64,000 nucleotides of DNA from the NCBI RefSeq assembly GCF_040372805.1, contig NZ_BAABWJ010000001.1, positions 806,001-870,000 on the forward strand. The letters run 5' to 3'. The number at the start of each line of letters is the position of its first letter. The stretch's first letter is position 1. The translations under genes and the position numbers were made by a program. The notes under the pieces are model-generated. The model ran no database searches. It was not told the origin of the DNA and saw nothing but the letters and a program-made list of their open reading frames with translations. Shown here one piece after another: positions 43,984 through 53,092 of this stretch. The DNA is from Pseudoteredinibacter isoporae_A (lineage in GTDB: Bacteria; Pseudomonadota; Gammaproteobacteria; Pseudomonadales; Cellvibrionaceae).

Positions 43984-45240
43984 TCAAGCTCGGCGCTTTC
44001 GAAACGCGTACACACCCAGATTAAGGAACACTTTCCAAGCAGCATACCATTCATTGAGTTCCGGTTTGGGGGCTTTGCCCTTCGCAATTCGATCAAACTG
44101 TGCTTCGTACCAACTCATGTTCAGCAGGATCATGTCATCAATTTTCTTCAGCCCTGTTGATAACGGCCTTAATTGAATCTTGAAATTGGGGTCTGCCAAG
44201 GCTTTATTGGGTAAATCCGGGTCCACCGCCAACGGGCGAGCAATGCCGATTAGATCGCTTGCGTGTCTTGAAAGTGCCTGATTCATAGCGTCTACCGAAC
44301 GAAACCCACCGGTTACCACAATGGGAACACTCACGGTTTCGCGCAATCTCTTTGCGAACTCAAGAAAATAGGCCTCGCGCTTTTGTGTGCTGCTCTTCTG
44401 TTTTATGCCTTCTGCCATAGCCGGTGCTTCATACGAACCGCCGGAAATTTCAATCAAATCAATACCCGCGTCTGCCAAAGCGCGAGCAACTTCCATGGAG
44501 TCACTTTCACTGAAACCACCCTTCATAAAGTCGGCAGAGTTTAGTTTTACTGCGATAGGGAAGTCGTCACCTACTGCGTTGCGAATGCCACGATACACTT
44601 CCATTAGAAAGCGCATTCTATTTTCCAGGCTACCACCCCAGTTATCCTTTCGCTTGTTGTGCCGTGGAGACAAAAACTGGCTGATTAAATAACCATGGGC
44701 GGCATGAATTTGCACACCACAGAACCCAGCGGATTTCGCCAGCGCAGCACTTTCCCAAAACTTCGAGACAATGTGATGAATGTCGTCTTCTTCCAACGCT
44801 CTTGGAAGATTAAAGTTATTTTGTAATGCCCCTTCTAGTGGGATGGCCGAAGGCGCAAGCGGCACGGCTTGAATAAACTTAGGTGACTGTTTTCCGGGAT
44901 GGTTGAGTTGGGCCCATAACTGCGTATTGTTTTCCGTTCCTGAGGCCACCCAATCTCTGAATGTCCCGAGTTCGCTTTCTTTATCTAACACGATGTTTTT
45001 AGGTTCCCCAAGGTGCTCTCGATCAATCATGATGTTTCCAGTCACCACAATTCCCGCACCACCCTTGGCCCACAGTTTATAGAGCTTACAGAGACCTTCA
45101 CCCGGGTTGTGATTCTCATCCGCTAATTGTTCACTCATAGCCGATTTGAAAAATCGATTTTTACTTTGCGTACCATTTCTAAAAGTGAATGGGGTTTTTA
45201 TGTTTATTGTACTCAAAAGATGTCCTCTGTTCGCCGCCAT
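43984..45240 (-). CDS. old yellow enzyme-like NADH:flavin oxidoreductase
   Basis: The 418-residue FMN-dependent TIM-barrel oxidoreductase has NRFFKSAMSEQLAD, WAQLNHPGKQSP, GVQIHAAHGYLISQFLSPRHN, RKDNWGGSLENRMRFL and PIVVTGGFRS. The HAAH pair is the substrate-anion site. There is no C-terminal 4Fe-4S domain, so it is a short OYE of the 2,4-dienoyl-reductase-like group. It would reduce activated double bonds or similar groups. It starts 14 bases after the MEST-like hydrolase stop, forming a two-gene unit. The start at 45240 lacks a good ribosome site, which fits translational coupling. Confidence 0.9.
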   Translation of the reverse strand: MAANRGHLLSTINIKTPFTFRNGTQSKNRFFKSAMSEQLADENHNPGEGLCKLYKLWAKGGAGIVVTGNIMIDREHLGEPKNIVLDKESELGTFRDWVASGTENNTQLWAQLNHPGKQSPKFIQAVPLAPSAIPLEGALQNNFNLPRALEEDDIHHIVSKFWESAALAKSAGFCGVQIHAAHGYLISQFLSPRHNKRKDNWGGSLENRMRFLMEVYRGIRNAVGDDFPIAVKLNSADFMKGGFSESDSMEVARALADAGIDLIEISGGSYEAPAMAEGIKQKSSTQKREAYFLEFAKRLRETVSVPIVVTGGFRSVDAMNQALSRHASDLIGIARPLAVDPDLPNKALADPNFKIQLRPLSTGLKKIDDMILLNMSWYEAQFDRIAKGKAPKPELNEWYAAWKVFLNLGVYAFRKRRA

Positions 45241-45254
45241 GTAGGTTGCAAAGT

Positions 45255-46175
45255 TCAGTGATGTAAAAATTCCAAATACGCCGATAACACCGCTTCACTA
45301 TCCTCCACTTGAGGGTAGTGCCCAATGCCAGGCAATTCTTTCACATAATCCAAGCGACAGTTCAGTTCTTTGTACCGCGCTACCATATGTTCACCGGACA
45401 CCGGATCGACCGAACCATTGATGAGAGCAAGGGGAATCTCCGATTCCTGCAAGGGCTTGAGCCAACGTTCTCGATGTTGTTTGCGATCATTGATATAGGT
45501 AATCAGATTGTGGAACAGATGCTTGCCGTTATGCTCATTGATCAACTGCCAAAATACCTTCAAGTCAAACTCACTGGGCTTGCTCTCAGGCCCGAACACA
45601 CTGCTGAAGTTCTTTTTAAATGATGCAAAACCGTTGAAGCGATTAATCAATGGCCCCAACGGAGAAAGCAAGAGCTTTTGAGTAAGCAAGGCGCGGTGAG
45701 TTTCAGGAAACAGGCCACCATTGAGAAAGCATGCCGACAGACATTGACCCACGCCTCGTCCTTCAGATTGTCGGGCGAGCAGTTCTTGAGCTACGGTATC
45801 GCCGTAATCATGAGCCAGCAGGTGGTATTCCTTCACGCCCAACTCAGCAATCAAGGCCTCAAATAGATCGGCCTGACCATGAATGCGGTAATTACGTTGG
45901 TTGGGTTTGTCTGAAAAGCCAAAGCCCAACATATCGAGGCTGATCAGGCGATAGCTCGAGAGCAGGCCATCCCATATACCTTGCCAGTCCCAACTCGAGG
46001 TAGGGAAGCCGTGAATCAATACAATCACCGGCTTGTCCGCACTCCCAGACTGCTCGTCAATCGTAAACAGGCGATGGCCGCACAGCTGGCGATATTCCCC
46101 CTTACTCCGCCAACTTTCGATCGCTTTGCTAATATTCGCTTCAGATAGCGACTGTTTCTCGGCCGTTTCGGTCAT
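45255..46175 (-). CDS. MEST/PEG1-like alpha/beta hydrolase
   Basis: The 306-residue alpha/beta hydrolase has the oxyanion segment LIHGFPTSSWDW (54-63), nucleophile elbow AHDYGD with Asp123 instead of Ser, and the final His in GIGHYPQVED (about 287). An Asp nucleophile implies dehalogenase or epoxide-hydrolase type chemistry. The segments LNGGLFPETHRALLTQKLLL, FGPESKPSE and ITYINDRKQHRERW closely follow the vertebrate mesoderm-specific transcript (MEST) protein as I remember it. It lies upstream of an OYE gene and diverges from a TetR regulator. Confidence 0.85.
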   Translation of the reverse strand: MTETAEKQSLSEANISKAIESWRSKGEYRQLCGHRLFTIDEQSGSADKPVIVLIHGFPTSSWDWQGIWDGLLSSYRLISLDMLGFGFSDKPNQRNYRIHGQADLFEALIAELGVKEYHLLAHDYGDTVAQELLARQSEGRGVGQCLSACFLNGGLFPETHRALLTQKLLLSPLGPLINRFNGFASFKKNFSSVFGPESKPSEFDLKVFWQLINEHNGKHLFHNLITYINDRKQHRERWLKPLQESEIPLALINGSVDPVSGEHMVARYKELNCRLDYVKELPGIGHYPQVEDSEAVLSAYLEFLHH

Positions 46176-46254
46176 GATCGCGTCTTCCTGTGTCGTTTAT
46201 TCTTGTTGTGTATCCCGTTTCCAGGTGTTTTTGTCTTCGTCGTAGTGTAAAACA

Positions 46255-46282
46255 TATACGAACTTGACTTCTAGTTCATATT
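46255..46282. promoter_or_regulatory. candidate TetR operator between hydrolase and tetR
   Basis: TATACGAACT and AGTTCATATT are inverted with an 8-base spacer and one mismatch. The element lies 30 bases before the tetR start, in the middle of the divergent intergenic region, where a repressor of both directions would bind. Confidence 0.5.
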
Positions 46283-46311
46283 TTAATTAGAGTGCAATTA
46301 TTGATCTCTGG

Positions 46312-46938
46312 ATGACGAAAATAATGAAAACACTCCCCACCCAAAAACGGGCTTTGGAAAAACGCCGCGCTCTGATCGAGGCCGCCAGGGTAAACTTCGC
46401 TGAACGTGGTTATGAACACACGACGGCTAAAATCATAGCCGAAGCGGCCGGCGTGGCCACCGGCACTTTTTACCAGAATTTTGAAAACAAGGACGAGCTG
46501 CTACGCGTCATCGCCCAGCAGAAACGTGACGAAATCTATCAAGCTGTCCCAGGCTTAAATACTCAGGCCATTGATGGTACTGAAAGCAAGCTTACCGAAT
46601 ATTCCACCGAAACCCTGTTCCGCCAGGTACTGGAAATTGTGTACGACTATCACGAGAGTGAAGCTGAATTGCATCAGGTCATGGAGCAACGACGCTTCAT
46701 CGACAAAGACCTGGATGACATTCTGCTGCGCTCGGAAGGGGTCATGGAAGAGAAAGTCCTGGCTTATGTAAAGGCACACAACACCCCAAATCCCGATGCG
46801 GTTGCGTATAACCTGTTCGCAATGGCTGAGGGTTTAGTGCACCGCCATGTCTTCGGCCAGCCAGGCAGCAGTAAGGAAGAAACCTTAGATCTGGGAGCCA
46901 AAATGCTCGCCTGTTATTTCGAATGTGAGTCCCACTAA
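46312..46938 (+). CDS. TetR-family transcriptional regulator
   Basis: The 208-residue regulator has an N-terminal HTH (about 15-60; RRALIEAARVNFAERGYEHT, then IIAEAAGVATGTFYQNFENKDEL) and a long helical ligand domain. It is divergent from the hydrolase-OYE pair and 54 bases upstream of the amidohydrolase gene, so it can control both. An inverted repeat before it (46255-46282) is a candidate operator. An ATG at 46324 is an alternative start. Confidence 0.9.
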   Translation: MTKIMKTLPTQKRALEKRRALIEAARVNFAERGYEHTTAKIIAEAAGVATGTFYQNFENKDELLRVIAQQKRDEIYQAVPGLNTQAIDGTESKLTEYSTETLFRQVLEIVYDYHESEAELHQVMEQRRFIDKDLDDILLRSEGVMEEKVLAYVKAHNTPNPDAVAYNLFAMAEGLVHRHVFGQPGSSKEETLDLGAKMLACYFECESH

Positions 46939-46992
46939 ACCCATTACTTTTAACCATCAGCACACGCTGTCACAAAGACAAAGAGAATAAAA

Positions 46993-48912
46993 ATGAGTGA
47001 TAATCCATTAGCCTATGACACCCTCATTAAGGGTGCGAAGATCTTCAATGAAGGTAAAACCCCTCTCATTGAAGACTTGGCCATCAAAGATGGAACTGTA
47101 ATCGCCCGCGGAAAAAACCTGGACGCCGCCCAAGCCGCACAGGTAATTGACGGTCAGAGCCAATGGCTGATGCCTGGCCTGTTTGATATCCACACGCACT
47201 ATGACTTGGAGCTCGAAGTTTCTCCTGGTCTTCCTGAATCCATTCGCCACGGTACCACCTCAGTGATCATCGCAAACTGCAGCTTGGGCTTGGCGTTTGG
47301 AAATCAACGAGACGGTCGTAACGACCCAATAGTCGATTGCTTTGCACGGGTTGAAAATGTACCCAAATCTATTCTGCGCAGTTGCGCGGACAAGGTAGAT
47401 TGGGAAACACCCAAGGCCTATTTAAATCATCTGGATACCTTAAAGCTCGGCCCGAATGTGGCTACTTTATTACCGCATTCCATGTTGCGTATCGATGCGA
47501 TGGGTTTTGAAGACAGTATTAGCCGCGACCCCAGTGACGCGGAAGTTAAATCAATGGAAACAACTCTGGCTGAGGCCATTGACCTCGGTTACGTTGGTAT
47601 GTCCACCGATGCCTTGCCCTTCCATTACCTGGCCAGTGCTGCGCACAGCGACAAAACCATTCCCACTCAATTCGCCAAATACGAAGAAATCAAAACCCTG
47701 ACACACGTGTTACGTGAAAAAGACGCTCTTTGGCAGGCGACACCACCGAAAGATAGCGCCATTGGGACCCTAAAAACATTTATGTTGTCGAGTGGTTTCT
47801 TCCATGGAAAACCACTGAAAACGACCGTTGTTGCGGCACTGGATATTTTCAATAACTGGAAGATTCTAAAATTGGGGCGCTTGCTGTCACGCACCTTGAA
47901 CTCGAGTTTTTTGAGAGGTGATTTTCATTTGCAGGCATTGGGGGCGCCTTTTAAAGTCTGGTCCGATGGTGCAGTAACTCCCTTGGCTGAAGAAATTCCC
48001 GAACTTCGACGTCTAAACGAAACCGATCTGGAAGACAAAGAAGGCCGTCGCCAAATATTAAACGATCCCGAATACATTCAGACTTTCCGTGACATGTGGC
48101 TTAAAGGCAAATCCGGCTTTGGTATTGCACGTTTGAAACGCTTACTGAACATGGAAGACTACGCCTTCAATCGAACCTTAGAAGACATGCTCGTCGATCT
48201 GTGCCCAGTAGAATACTGGCAAGGAAAAAACTTTCAAGAATTGTTTGATCGTGTACTCGACTTTAAACGGGGCGTTTCTATCCCAGATTTGCTTGAAGAC
48301 GAAGCCGAAATTCTGAAACGGGATTTTTTCTGGATCAGCGATGAAGCTGATTTTGTACTGCAAACCCTACGAACCTTTGATCTGGAATTGAGCTGGAGTA
48401 CGGTAACGGCAAACCGCGACCTGAAAACCGTACGCGAACTGATTATGGATCCACTGCTGATGCCCGGCTTTAATGACAGCGGCGCACACCTAACCAATAT
48501 GGCGTTTTATGATGTGAATCTGCGCAGCTTGAAACTGGCCGCCGAAGGAGGCGATGAAGACGTCAGCTTTATGGTGAAACGCCTGAGTAAAGACGCCGCC
48601 GATTTATTTAATGTGGAAGGCGGCAGCATCAATGTGGGTGACAAAGCCGACTTGATTCTGATTGACCCTGAAGCGCTTAAACACTACGACGGCGAAGCCA
48701 ATACCCAACGAGTCATGCGCGATGAATTCCAGCATCATCAACTGGTGAATCGCTCGGAAGGGGTTGTCCCACTGGTGATGGTTAGCGGGCACATTGCCTG
48801 GAAAGACGATTCTTTTGGAAAAGACCTGGGTAAGGTTCAGATGGGCCAATTGCTACGGAACCAAAACTGTCACACTGAACCCGATGACTTCCCCGAACAA
48901 GAGGTCGCCTGA
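46993..48912 (+). CDS. amidohydrolase-superfamily protein, N-acyl-D-amino-acid deacylase-like
   Basis: This 639-residue protein belongs to the D-aminoacylase/amidohydrolase_3 group. DTLIKGAKIFNEGKTPLIED and GLFDIHTHYDLELEVSPGLP (metal HxH) open the protein, NCSLGLAFGN carries the ligand Cys typical of D-aminoacylases, and MPGFNDSGAHLTNMAFYD has the catalytic Asp. The C-terminal GSINVGDKADLILIDPE closes the composite beta-sandwich. It is longer than the 480-residue type, with a middle insertion (about 260-400). In the OYE/hydrolase/TetR context it may deacylate or open an amide intermediate. Confidence 0.87.
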   Translation: MSDNPLAYDTLIKGAKIFNEGKTPLIEDLAIKDGTVIARGKNLDAAQAAQVIDGQSQWLMPGLFDIHTHYDLELEVSPGLPESIRHGTTSVIIANCSLGLAFGNQRDGRNDPIVDCFARVENVPKSILRSCADKVDWETPKAYLNHLDTLKLGPNVATLLPHSMLRIDAMGFEDSISRDPSDAEVKSMETTLAEAIDLGYVGMSTDALPFHYLASAAHSDKTIPTQFAKYEEIKTLTHVLREKDALWQATPPKDSAIGTLKTFMLSSGFFHGKPLKTTVVAALDIFNNWKILKLGRLLSRTLNSSFLRGDFHLQALGAPFKVWSDGAVTPLAEEIPELRRLNETDLEDKEGRRQILNDPEYIQTFRDMWLKGKSGFGIARLKRLLNMEDYAFNRTLEDMLVDLCPVEYWQGKNFQELFDRVLDFKRGVSIPDLLEDEAEILKRDFFWISDEADFVLQTLRTFDLELSWSTVTANRDLKTVRELIMDPLLMPGFNDSGAHLTNMAFYDVNLRSLKLAAEGGDEDVSFMVKRLSKDAADLFNVEGGSINVGDKADLILIDPEALKHYDGEANTQRVMRDEFQHHQLVNRSEGVVPLVMVSGHIAWKDDSFGKDLGKVQMGQLLRNQNCHTEPDDFPEQEVA

Positions 48913-49046
48913 CCCTAGCCTGTAAGAAGCCAAACCCAAGCTCTGCACAAATCGTCGCATACGCAGCTTGGGGAGGCGTCCTAACGGCATCGTTTAGATT
49001 AAACGACCCGATTGCGCGCCCAAATCAAACCCCATGATATTGACCT

Positions 49047-49060
49047 AAGACTCGAGTCTT
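49047..49060. promoter_or_regulatory. perfect 14-bp palindrome before small membrane ORF
   Basis: AAGACTCGAGTCTT is a perfect palindrome 35 bases before the ATG at 49095. It may be an operator, but no regulator can be assigned to it. Confidence 0.35.
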
Positions 49061-49094
49061 CCTAGGATCCGTATTTTGATTTTGGGAGCGAAAC

Positions 49095-49223
49095 ATGGAC
49101 GCACTCAGCGCAATCGGTACATTTTTAGGTGGTTTGGGTTTATTATTGATGAGCTTCGCGATGTTTTGGTTTTGTTCTTTGTATAAAGAATATGCCCAGG
49201 CAGATACTCATCGAGAAGAGTAA
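49095..49223 (+). CDS. small single-pass membrane protein (42 residues)
   Basis: The frame begins MDALSAIGTFLGGLGLLLMS, continues FAMFWFCSLYKEYAQADTHREE and stops. It has one clear transmembrane helix (about 6-30) and a charged tail. GGGAG precedes the ATG at a good distance. It is too short to carry family information, but the ribosome site, helix and charged end together look like a real small protein. A 98-codon minus frame (49105-49401) overlaps it and is less likely. Confidence 0.55.
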   Translation: MDALSAIGTFLGGLGLLLMSFAMFWFCSLYKEYAQADTHREE

Positions 49224-49645
49224 TCTCGTTTATGCTCCTATTTATACAGGCAAACTCAATATGCCGTCCTGGCGGCGCCTCTCCTTGCAAGGATAATGTC
49301 TCTGAATTCCACTGTTTTTTTACAAGCTTGGAAATCAGTCGCCAATCGTCATTATCAACATCGCGTACAATCAGAATATAACCTCCAAAGCACGACCTCA
49401 ACCTGTCTGATGGGCCATACGGGAAACACCGCCATCACAAGGGAATATGCCCATTCCCACATTCCATAAGAATGTATAGAACTCTTCACAGTAAGAATCG
49501 ATTGGCATAAATGATGGAACATTTTGATGTCTTTAGCAATTGCAGCACCTTGCTTTTCATTCTAGAATGATCACTCTAAAATGTATTAAATCCAAGGCCC
49601 ATTGCCTATAATCCGCCTACACAACAGCAACGACGGAAAAGCTGA
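49224..49645. other. intergenic region before tetR2
   Basis: The stretch holds part of an unassigned 98-codon minus-strand frame (49105-49401), whose middle (DVDNDDWRLISKLVKKQWNS) looks protein-like but lacks a supportable start. It also holds the TetR operator at 49563. I see nothing else. Confidence 0.5.
49563..49578. promoter_or_regulatory. TetR operator before tetR2
   Basis: TAGAATGATCACTCTA is a 16-bp palindrome with one mismatched pair. It has the TAGA...GATC...TCTA form common for the NemR/AcrR-like group of TetR repressors, lies 68 bases before the TetR start and is flanked by promoter-like AT stretches. Autoregulation and control of the downstream dehalogenase are likely. Confidence 0.7.
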
Positions 49646-50248
49646 ATGCCACGCCCTAAAGAATATCAGCAAGAGCACGTTTTGGATCGCGCTACCGAGT
49701 GCTTTTGGCAGCACGGTTATACCGCTACCAGTATGAAGCATCTGGAGCAGGCTACCGGTTTAACCCCGGGAAGTTTATACAACAGCTTTGGTTCGAAAGA
49801 TGGCCTATTTCTGGCTTGTCTCGATCATTACAACGACACCGTCATCGGCGAACGAGTCCGCCATTACTTGAAACCGGCCATTCGCGAATATCAGGAAGCC
49901 CCCTTACAAGGCATCGAAAATTTTATTGCCACTGCATTTGAGCCGGGCCCGGCCGAGCTGTGCTTGGGATGCTTGATGGTCAATACCTCCGTAGAACTTG
50001 GCCCCCATGAGGAAACCGTACGCCAACGCACAACGGAGGCTATGAGAAAAGTCTTACAAGGCATTCAGTACAGTTTGAACGGGGCACAAGCGAAGGGGCA
50101 ATTGAGTAGCACTGTTGATTACCGTCAGAGGGCGCAATCCCTCTCATTAATGTTCAACGGCATGTTGGTGCAGTGGCGCGGTGCCACTGACAAGCGTTGG
50201 CTGAAAAATGCCATGACGAGCGTTCGTGAACTACTTATGTCGAATTAA
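49646..50248 (+). CDS. TetR-family transcriptional regulator
   Basis: This 200-residue repressor opens MPRPKEYQQEHVLDRATECF, with the HTH at about 8-52 (YTATSMKHLEQATGLTPGSL, YNSFGSKDGLFLACLDHY). The C-terminal domain has CLGCLMVNTSVELGP with two nearby cysteines as in the redox/electrophile-sensing NemR-like group. It sits 102 bases before a haloalkane dehalogenase and is preceded by a near-perfect palindromic operator. Control by a halogenated or electrophilic compound is an attractive inference. Confidence 0.92.
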   Translation: MPRPKEYQQEHVLDRATECFWQHGYTATSMKHLEQATGLTPGSLYNSFGSKDGLFLACLDHYNDTVIGERVRHYLKPAIREYQEAPLQGIENFIATAFEPGPAELCLGCLMVNTSVELGPHEETVRQRTTEAMRKVLQGIQYSLNGAQAKGQLSSTVDYRQRAQSLSLMFNGMLVQWRGATDKRWLKNAMTSVRELLMSN

Positions 50249-50350
50249 TCAGTACGCCTGAACAACTTTGACCTGAAAGCTTTGAATAGCACCGTATAAA
50301 TAAATAGCTAAGCCCGCAGACATCATTCTGCACAATTAGAACGAGAGGCC

Positions 50351-51268
50351 ATGATGGAATATTTAAGAACACCCGACGAACGTTTTGAAGCTCTGCCTGG
50401 TTTTCCCTACCAAGCCAACTATCTCAATATTGATGATTGCGACGGTGGGCAACTGCGTGTGCACTATTTAGACGAAGGGCCACGCGATGGTGACATCGTG
50501 TTGTTAATGCATGGCGAACCTTCATGGTGTTATCTGTATCGTAAGATGATACCGGTTTTAGTGGACGCCGGTTTGCGAGTCATCGCCCCCGATTTACCGG
50601 GGTTTGGCCGCTCGGATAAACCCAGCAAACGCAGCGATTATACCTACCAACGCCATGTGAACTGGATGCAATCCGCATTGGACCAACTCGATATTAACCA
50701 CATCACCCTGGTCTGCCAGGACTGGGGCGGCTTAATCGGTTTGCGATTGCTGGCTGAAAACCCGGATCGCTTTGTTCGTGCTGTCGCCGCAAACACCATG
50801 TTACCCACGGGCGATCATGATCCAGGGCAAGCGTTTCTGGACTGGCGAAAATTCTCTCAAGAAGTTCCAGAGTTCCCTGTGGGTGGCATTATCTCTGGCG
50901 CAACCACCACCGATTTATCACCAGAGGTTGTGGCAGCATACGATGCACCCTTCCCCGACGAGTCCTATAAAGAGGGGGCGCGTCAGTTTCCAACGCTAGT
51001 GCCCATCACACCGGACGACCCAGCATCAGAAGCCAACCGAGCAGCTTGGGGCGTGTTGACGCAGTGGAACAAACCTTTCCTCACCGCATTCAGTGACTCG
51101 GACCCGATCACAAAAGGCGGCGATGCCGTTATGCAAAAGCTGATTCCCGGTTGTCAGGGGCAAGAACATACGACCATCGTCAACGGTGGACACTTCTTGC
51201 AGGAAGACCAGGGAGAAAAGCTCGCTGAAGTCGTTGCGGCTTTTGTTGCAGCGAATCCGCTTGCTTAA
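50351..51268 (+). CDS. haloalkane dehalogenase, subfamily I
   Basis: The 305-residue hydrolase replaces a carbon-bound halogen with OH. The catalytic set is visible: nucleophile Asp124 with the halide-binding Trp125 in VCQDWGG, His54-Gly-Glu56 at the oxyanion site (LMHGEPSWCYLYRKM), the catalytic acid in AFSDSDPITKGG (about 252) and the base His281 in NGGHFLQED. This pattern, with QDWGG and the acid after beta strand 7, is that of subfamily I enzymes (DhlA/DhmA type). ATG 50351 or 50354 follows GAGAGG. It is paired with the TetR gene upstream. Confidence 0.92.
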   Translation: MMEYLRTPDERFEALPGFPYQANYLNIDDCDGGQLRVHYLDEGPRDGDIVLLMHGEPSWCYLYRKMIPVLVDAGLRVIAPDLPGFGRSDKPSKRSDYTYQRHVNWMQSALDQLDINHITLVCQDWGGLIGLRLLAENPDRFVRAVAANTMLPTGDHDPGQAFLDWRKFSQEVPEFPVGGIISGATTTDLSPEVVAAYDAPFPDESYKEGARQFPTLVPITPDDPASEANRAAWGVLTQWNKPFLTAFSDSDPITKGGDAVMQKLIPGCQGQEHTTIVNGGHFLQEDQGEKLAEVVAAFVAANPLA

Positions 51269-51655
51269 TTTAATCGATCAATCTATTGGAAAGCCCTAGC
51301 ATGAACCCTGGGGCTTTCAACATCCAATAAACATATTCCACTAAACTCGAAAAGTTTTTACTGAATGATCTCTGTTAATCTGCAACACACAGATCAGATT
51401 CATCTCTAAGTTTTACTACTTTATTCTCTAACGATATGGAATGACAATCCTTTCAGGATTCCATGGTCACCTGTCCGTTTCTGTACACCACGATCAAAAA
51501 CGTACGATTTCATTGCAATAAACGTCTAACTCAAGAATGAGGCTCGGACTACCTCAATTATTCGACTGATCCTCGCAGGCGTCTATTCAACTTTCCTAAG
51601 GACATAGATAATGAATAAGGCTTATACAGAATTCTGTATATGAGAAACCGTGACA
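51269..51655. other. intergenic region at the left edge of the AT-rich island
   Basis: A hairpin GAAAGCCC / GGGCTTTC (51289-51318, 14-base loop) follows the dehalogenase and may end its transcript; no T-run follows. The rest is AT-rich with no recognisable gene or repeat. Base composition shifts to low GC near here. Confidence 0.5.
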
Positions 51656-52339
51656 ATGAAAATTTATTTAAACCCTTATCTTATAGCCTTTTTATGTATC
51701 TCAATCTTTGGCTCGGCCAGGTTGTTTGCAGAAGACAGTACAACCAAACATAAAGAGGTGGATAGCCCAGTAAAACAAAGATTCATTCCTGTTGAACTTT
51801 TCACAGGAGCAAAGTGGGATGGAAAGCATGAATTGGTAATGAAAGAAGTCTCCGCTTCCACTTGCGTTACTTTCATCGGAAAGAAAAGACCCTGCAGTCA
51901 ATTCCAAATCACTGGGCCGTTCAAGACTGAAGAAAACAACACCAAGATTGAATGGCGTGGTGATGAAATTCCCTACTACCGAAGAATATTCAAGATCCGA
52001 GAGAGCCAGGTAGAATCTTTTTTCACCATCAATAATTCCAAAGATGGACTGGTCAGAATTTACGATCAACGAAAACAATGGGGCACCCGAACCTACGACG
52101 GCCTGGGGAGTAAATTTCCGCTGGGTTATTGGAAACAGGGCGAAGTACGAGAATACAACTCACGCAGACCAACAAGAATAGAAATTATCGAATTGGATGG
52201 TCCGGATCATTGCTTAACTTTCCGGTGGACAATCGGAGAGGGGAAGAGAAGAAATCAGGACAATATTTACACTTTTTGTCCTGATCGGGGGTTTACGGGT
52301 TTTCGTTATTACAACGAAAATATAAGGAAGAAAAAGTAA
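51656..52339 (+). CDS. exported protein, unknown
   Basis: The 227-residue protein has a clear signal peptide (MKIYLNPYLIAFLCISIFGS, cleavage near LFA-ED) and a mature part with four cysteines (TCVTF, RPCSQF, DHCLTF and FCPDRGF) that may form two disulfides in the periplasm. The pattern of short strands suggests a beta-rich fold. I know no family. An in-frame GTG at 51650 is an alternative start. Its codon use is AT-rich like the island. Confidence 0.65.
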   Translation: MKIYLNPYLIAFLCISIFGSARLFAEDSTTKHKEVDSPVKQRFIPVELFTGAKWDGKHELVMKEVSASTCVTFIGKKRPCSQFQITGPFKTEENNTKIEWRGDEIPYYRRIFKIRESQVESFFTINNSKDGLVRIYDQRKQWGTRTYDGLGSKFPLGYWKQGEVREYNSRRPTRIEIIELDGPDHCLTFRWTIGEGKRRNQDNIYTFCPDRGFTGFRYYNENIRKKK

Positions 52340-52504
52340 GTTTCAAACGTCTCATACAACAGGCATATTAATTTTTATCAGTGTTAAAACGTGCATTGTG
52401 TAGAGAGGTTATCACAAGTACTACAAACCAAACTTTGTTTAAGCAATTTTTTTTATGAAGATTTTTGAATATTGGGCAATGAAGCTATAGAAGACCTACA
52501 TATC

Positions 52505-53092
52505 TCAATTCCCATTTTTTGCTTGCTTTAACTGCGCTTCCAATTGCCTAATGATTGAACCAGATTTAAACAAAGTGAATTCTGCAGCATCTTTATCCAC
52601 TTCAACTCCGTGTGCTGCTGAATTACCTAGTTTTATAATATCAAGAACGCCGTTGACTACTTCTTTGGTTAACACACCTTCATTTTCTAGTATCTGTAGA
52701 CGAATTGACAGCGAATGATTTTTTGGTCCAATATCCACTTGATAGGAGCGTATTAGTTTTTCTATATCTATACGTAATGCTACAAGAGCTAGCTGGGGAT
52801 CGACATATTGAGGTGAATTACTCTCACTTAACTCAGTCTCACCTGTAATCTTACCAATGGCACTTTGTACATCTTTTAGTTCAATTTTTACACCACCAGG
52901 CAATTCTAAAGATTTTAAATAAGGAAAAACCCAAGGTAATGCTGCAAGAATTAAAAGTACAATGGAAATAACATCAACTTCAAAACTATCTACAAACAGA
53001 TGACCAAACCCAAGCCCTAAAAATAAGAGAGTTATAAATCCTGCAATAATTTTCATATATAACCGGTTAAACGTATAAGATATGTTAGTCAC
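52505..53092 (-). CDS. membrane protein with DUF4145-like C-terminal helices
   Basis: The 195-residue protein has two hydrophobic helices at about 13-60, followed by a soluble helical domain. The end of that domain, EVVNGVLDIIKLGNSAAHGV, is like the helix pair of DUF4145/HEPN-type proteins. It begins with a GTG overlapping the stop of the upstream Sel1-like gene by 8 bases, which suggests coupling; ATG 53056 is the alternative. The function is unknown. Both genes are low in GC, consistent with acquisition. Confidence 0.6.
   Translation of the reverse strand: MTNISYTFNRLYMKIIAGFITLLFLGLGFGHLFVDSFEVDVISIVLLILAALPWVFPYLKSLELPGGVKIELKDVQSAIGKITGETELSESNSPQYVDPQLALVALRIDIEKLIRSYQVDIGPKNHSLSIRLQILENEGVLTKEVVNGVLDIIKLGNSAAHGVEVDKDAAEFTLFKSGSIIRQLEAQLKQAKNGN

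Noticed and set aside
49105..49401. A 98-codon minus-strand frame
   Set aside because: Its 3' half is antisense to the small membrane ORF with a good ribosome site. The middle looks protein-like, but there is not enough to call a gene.
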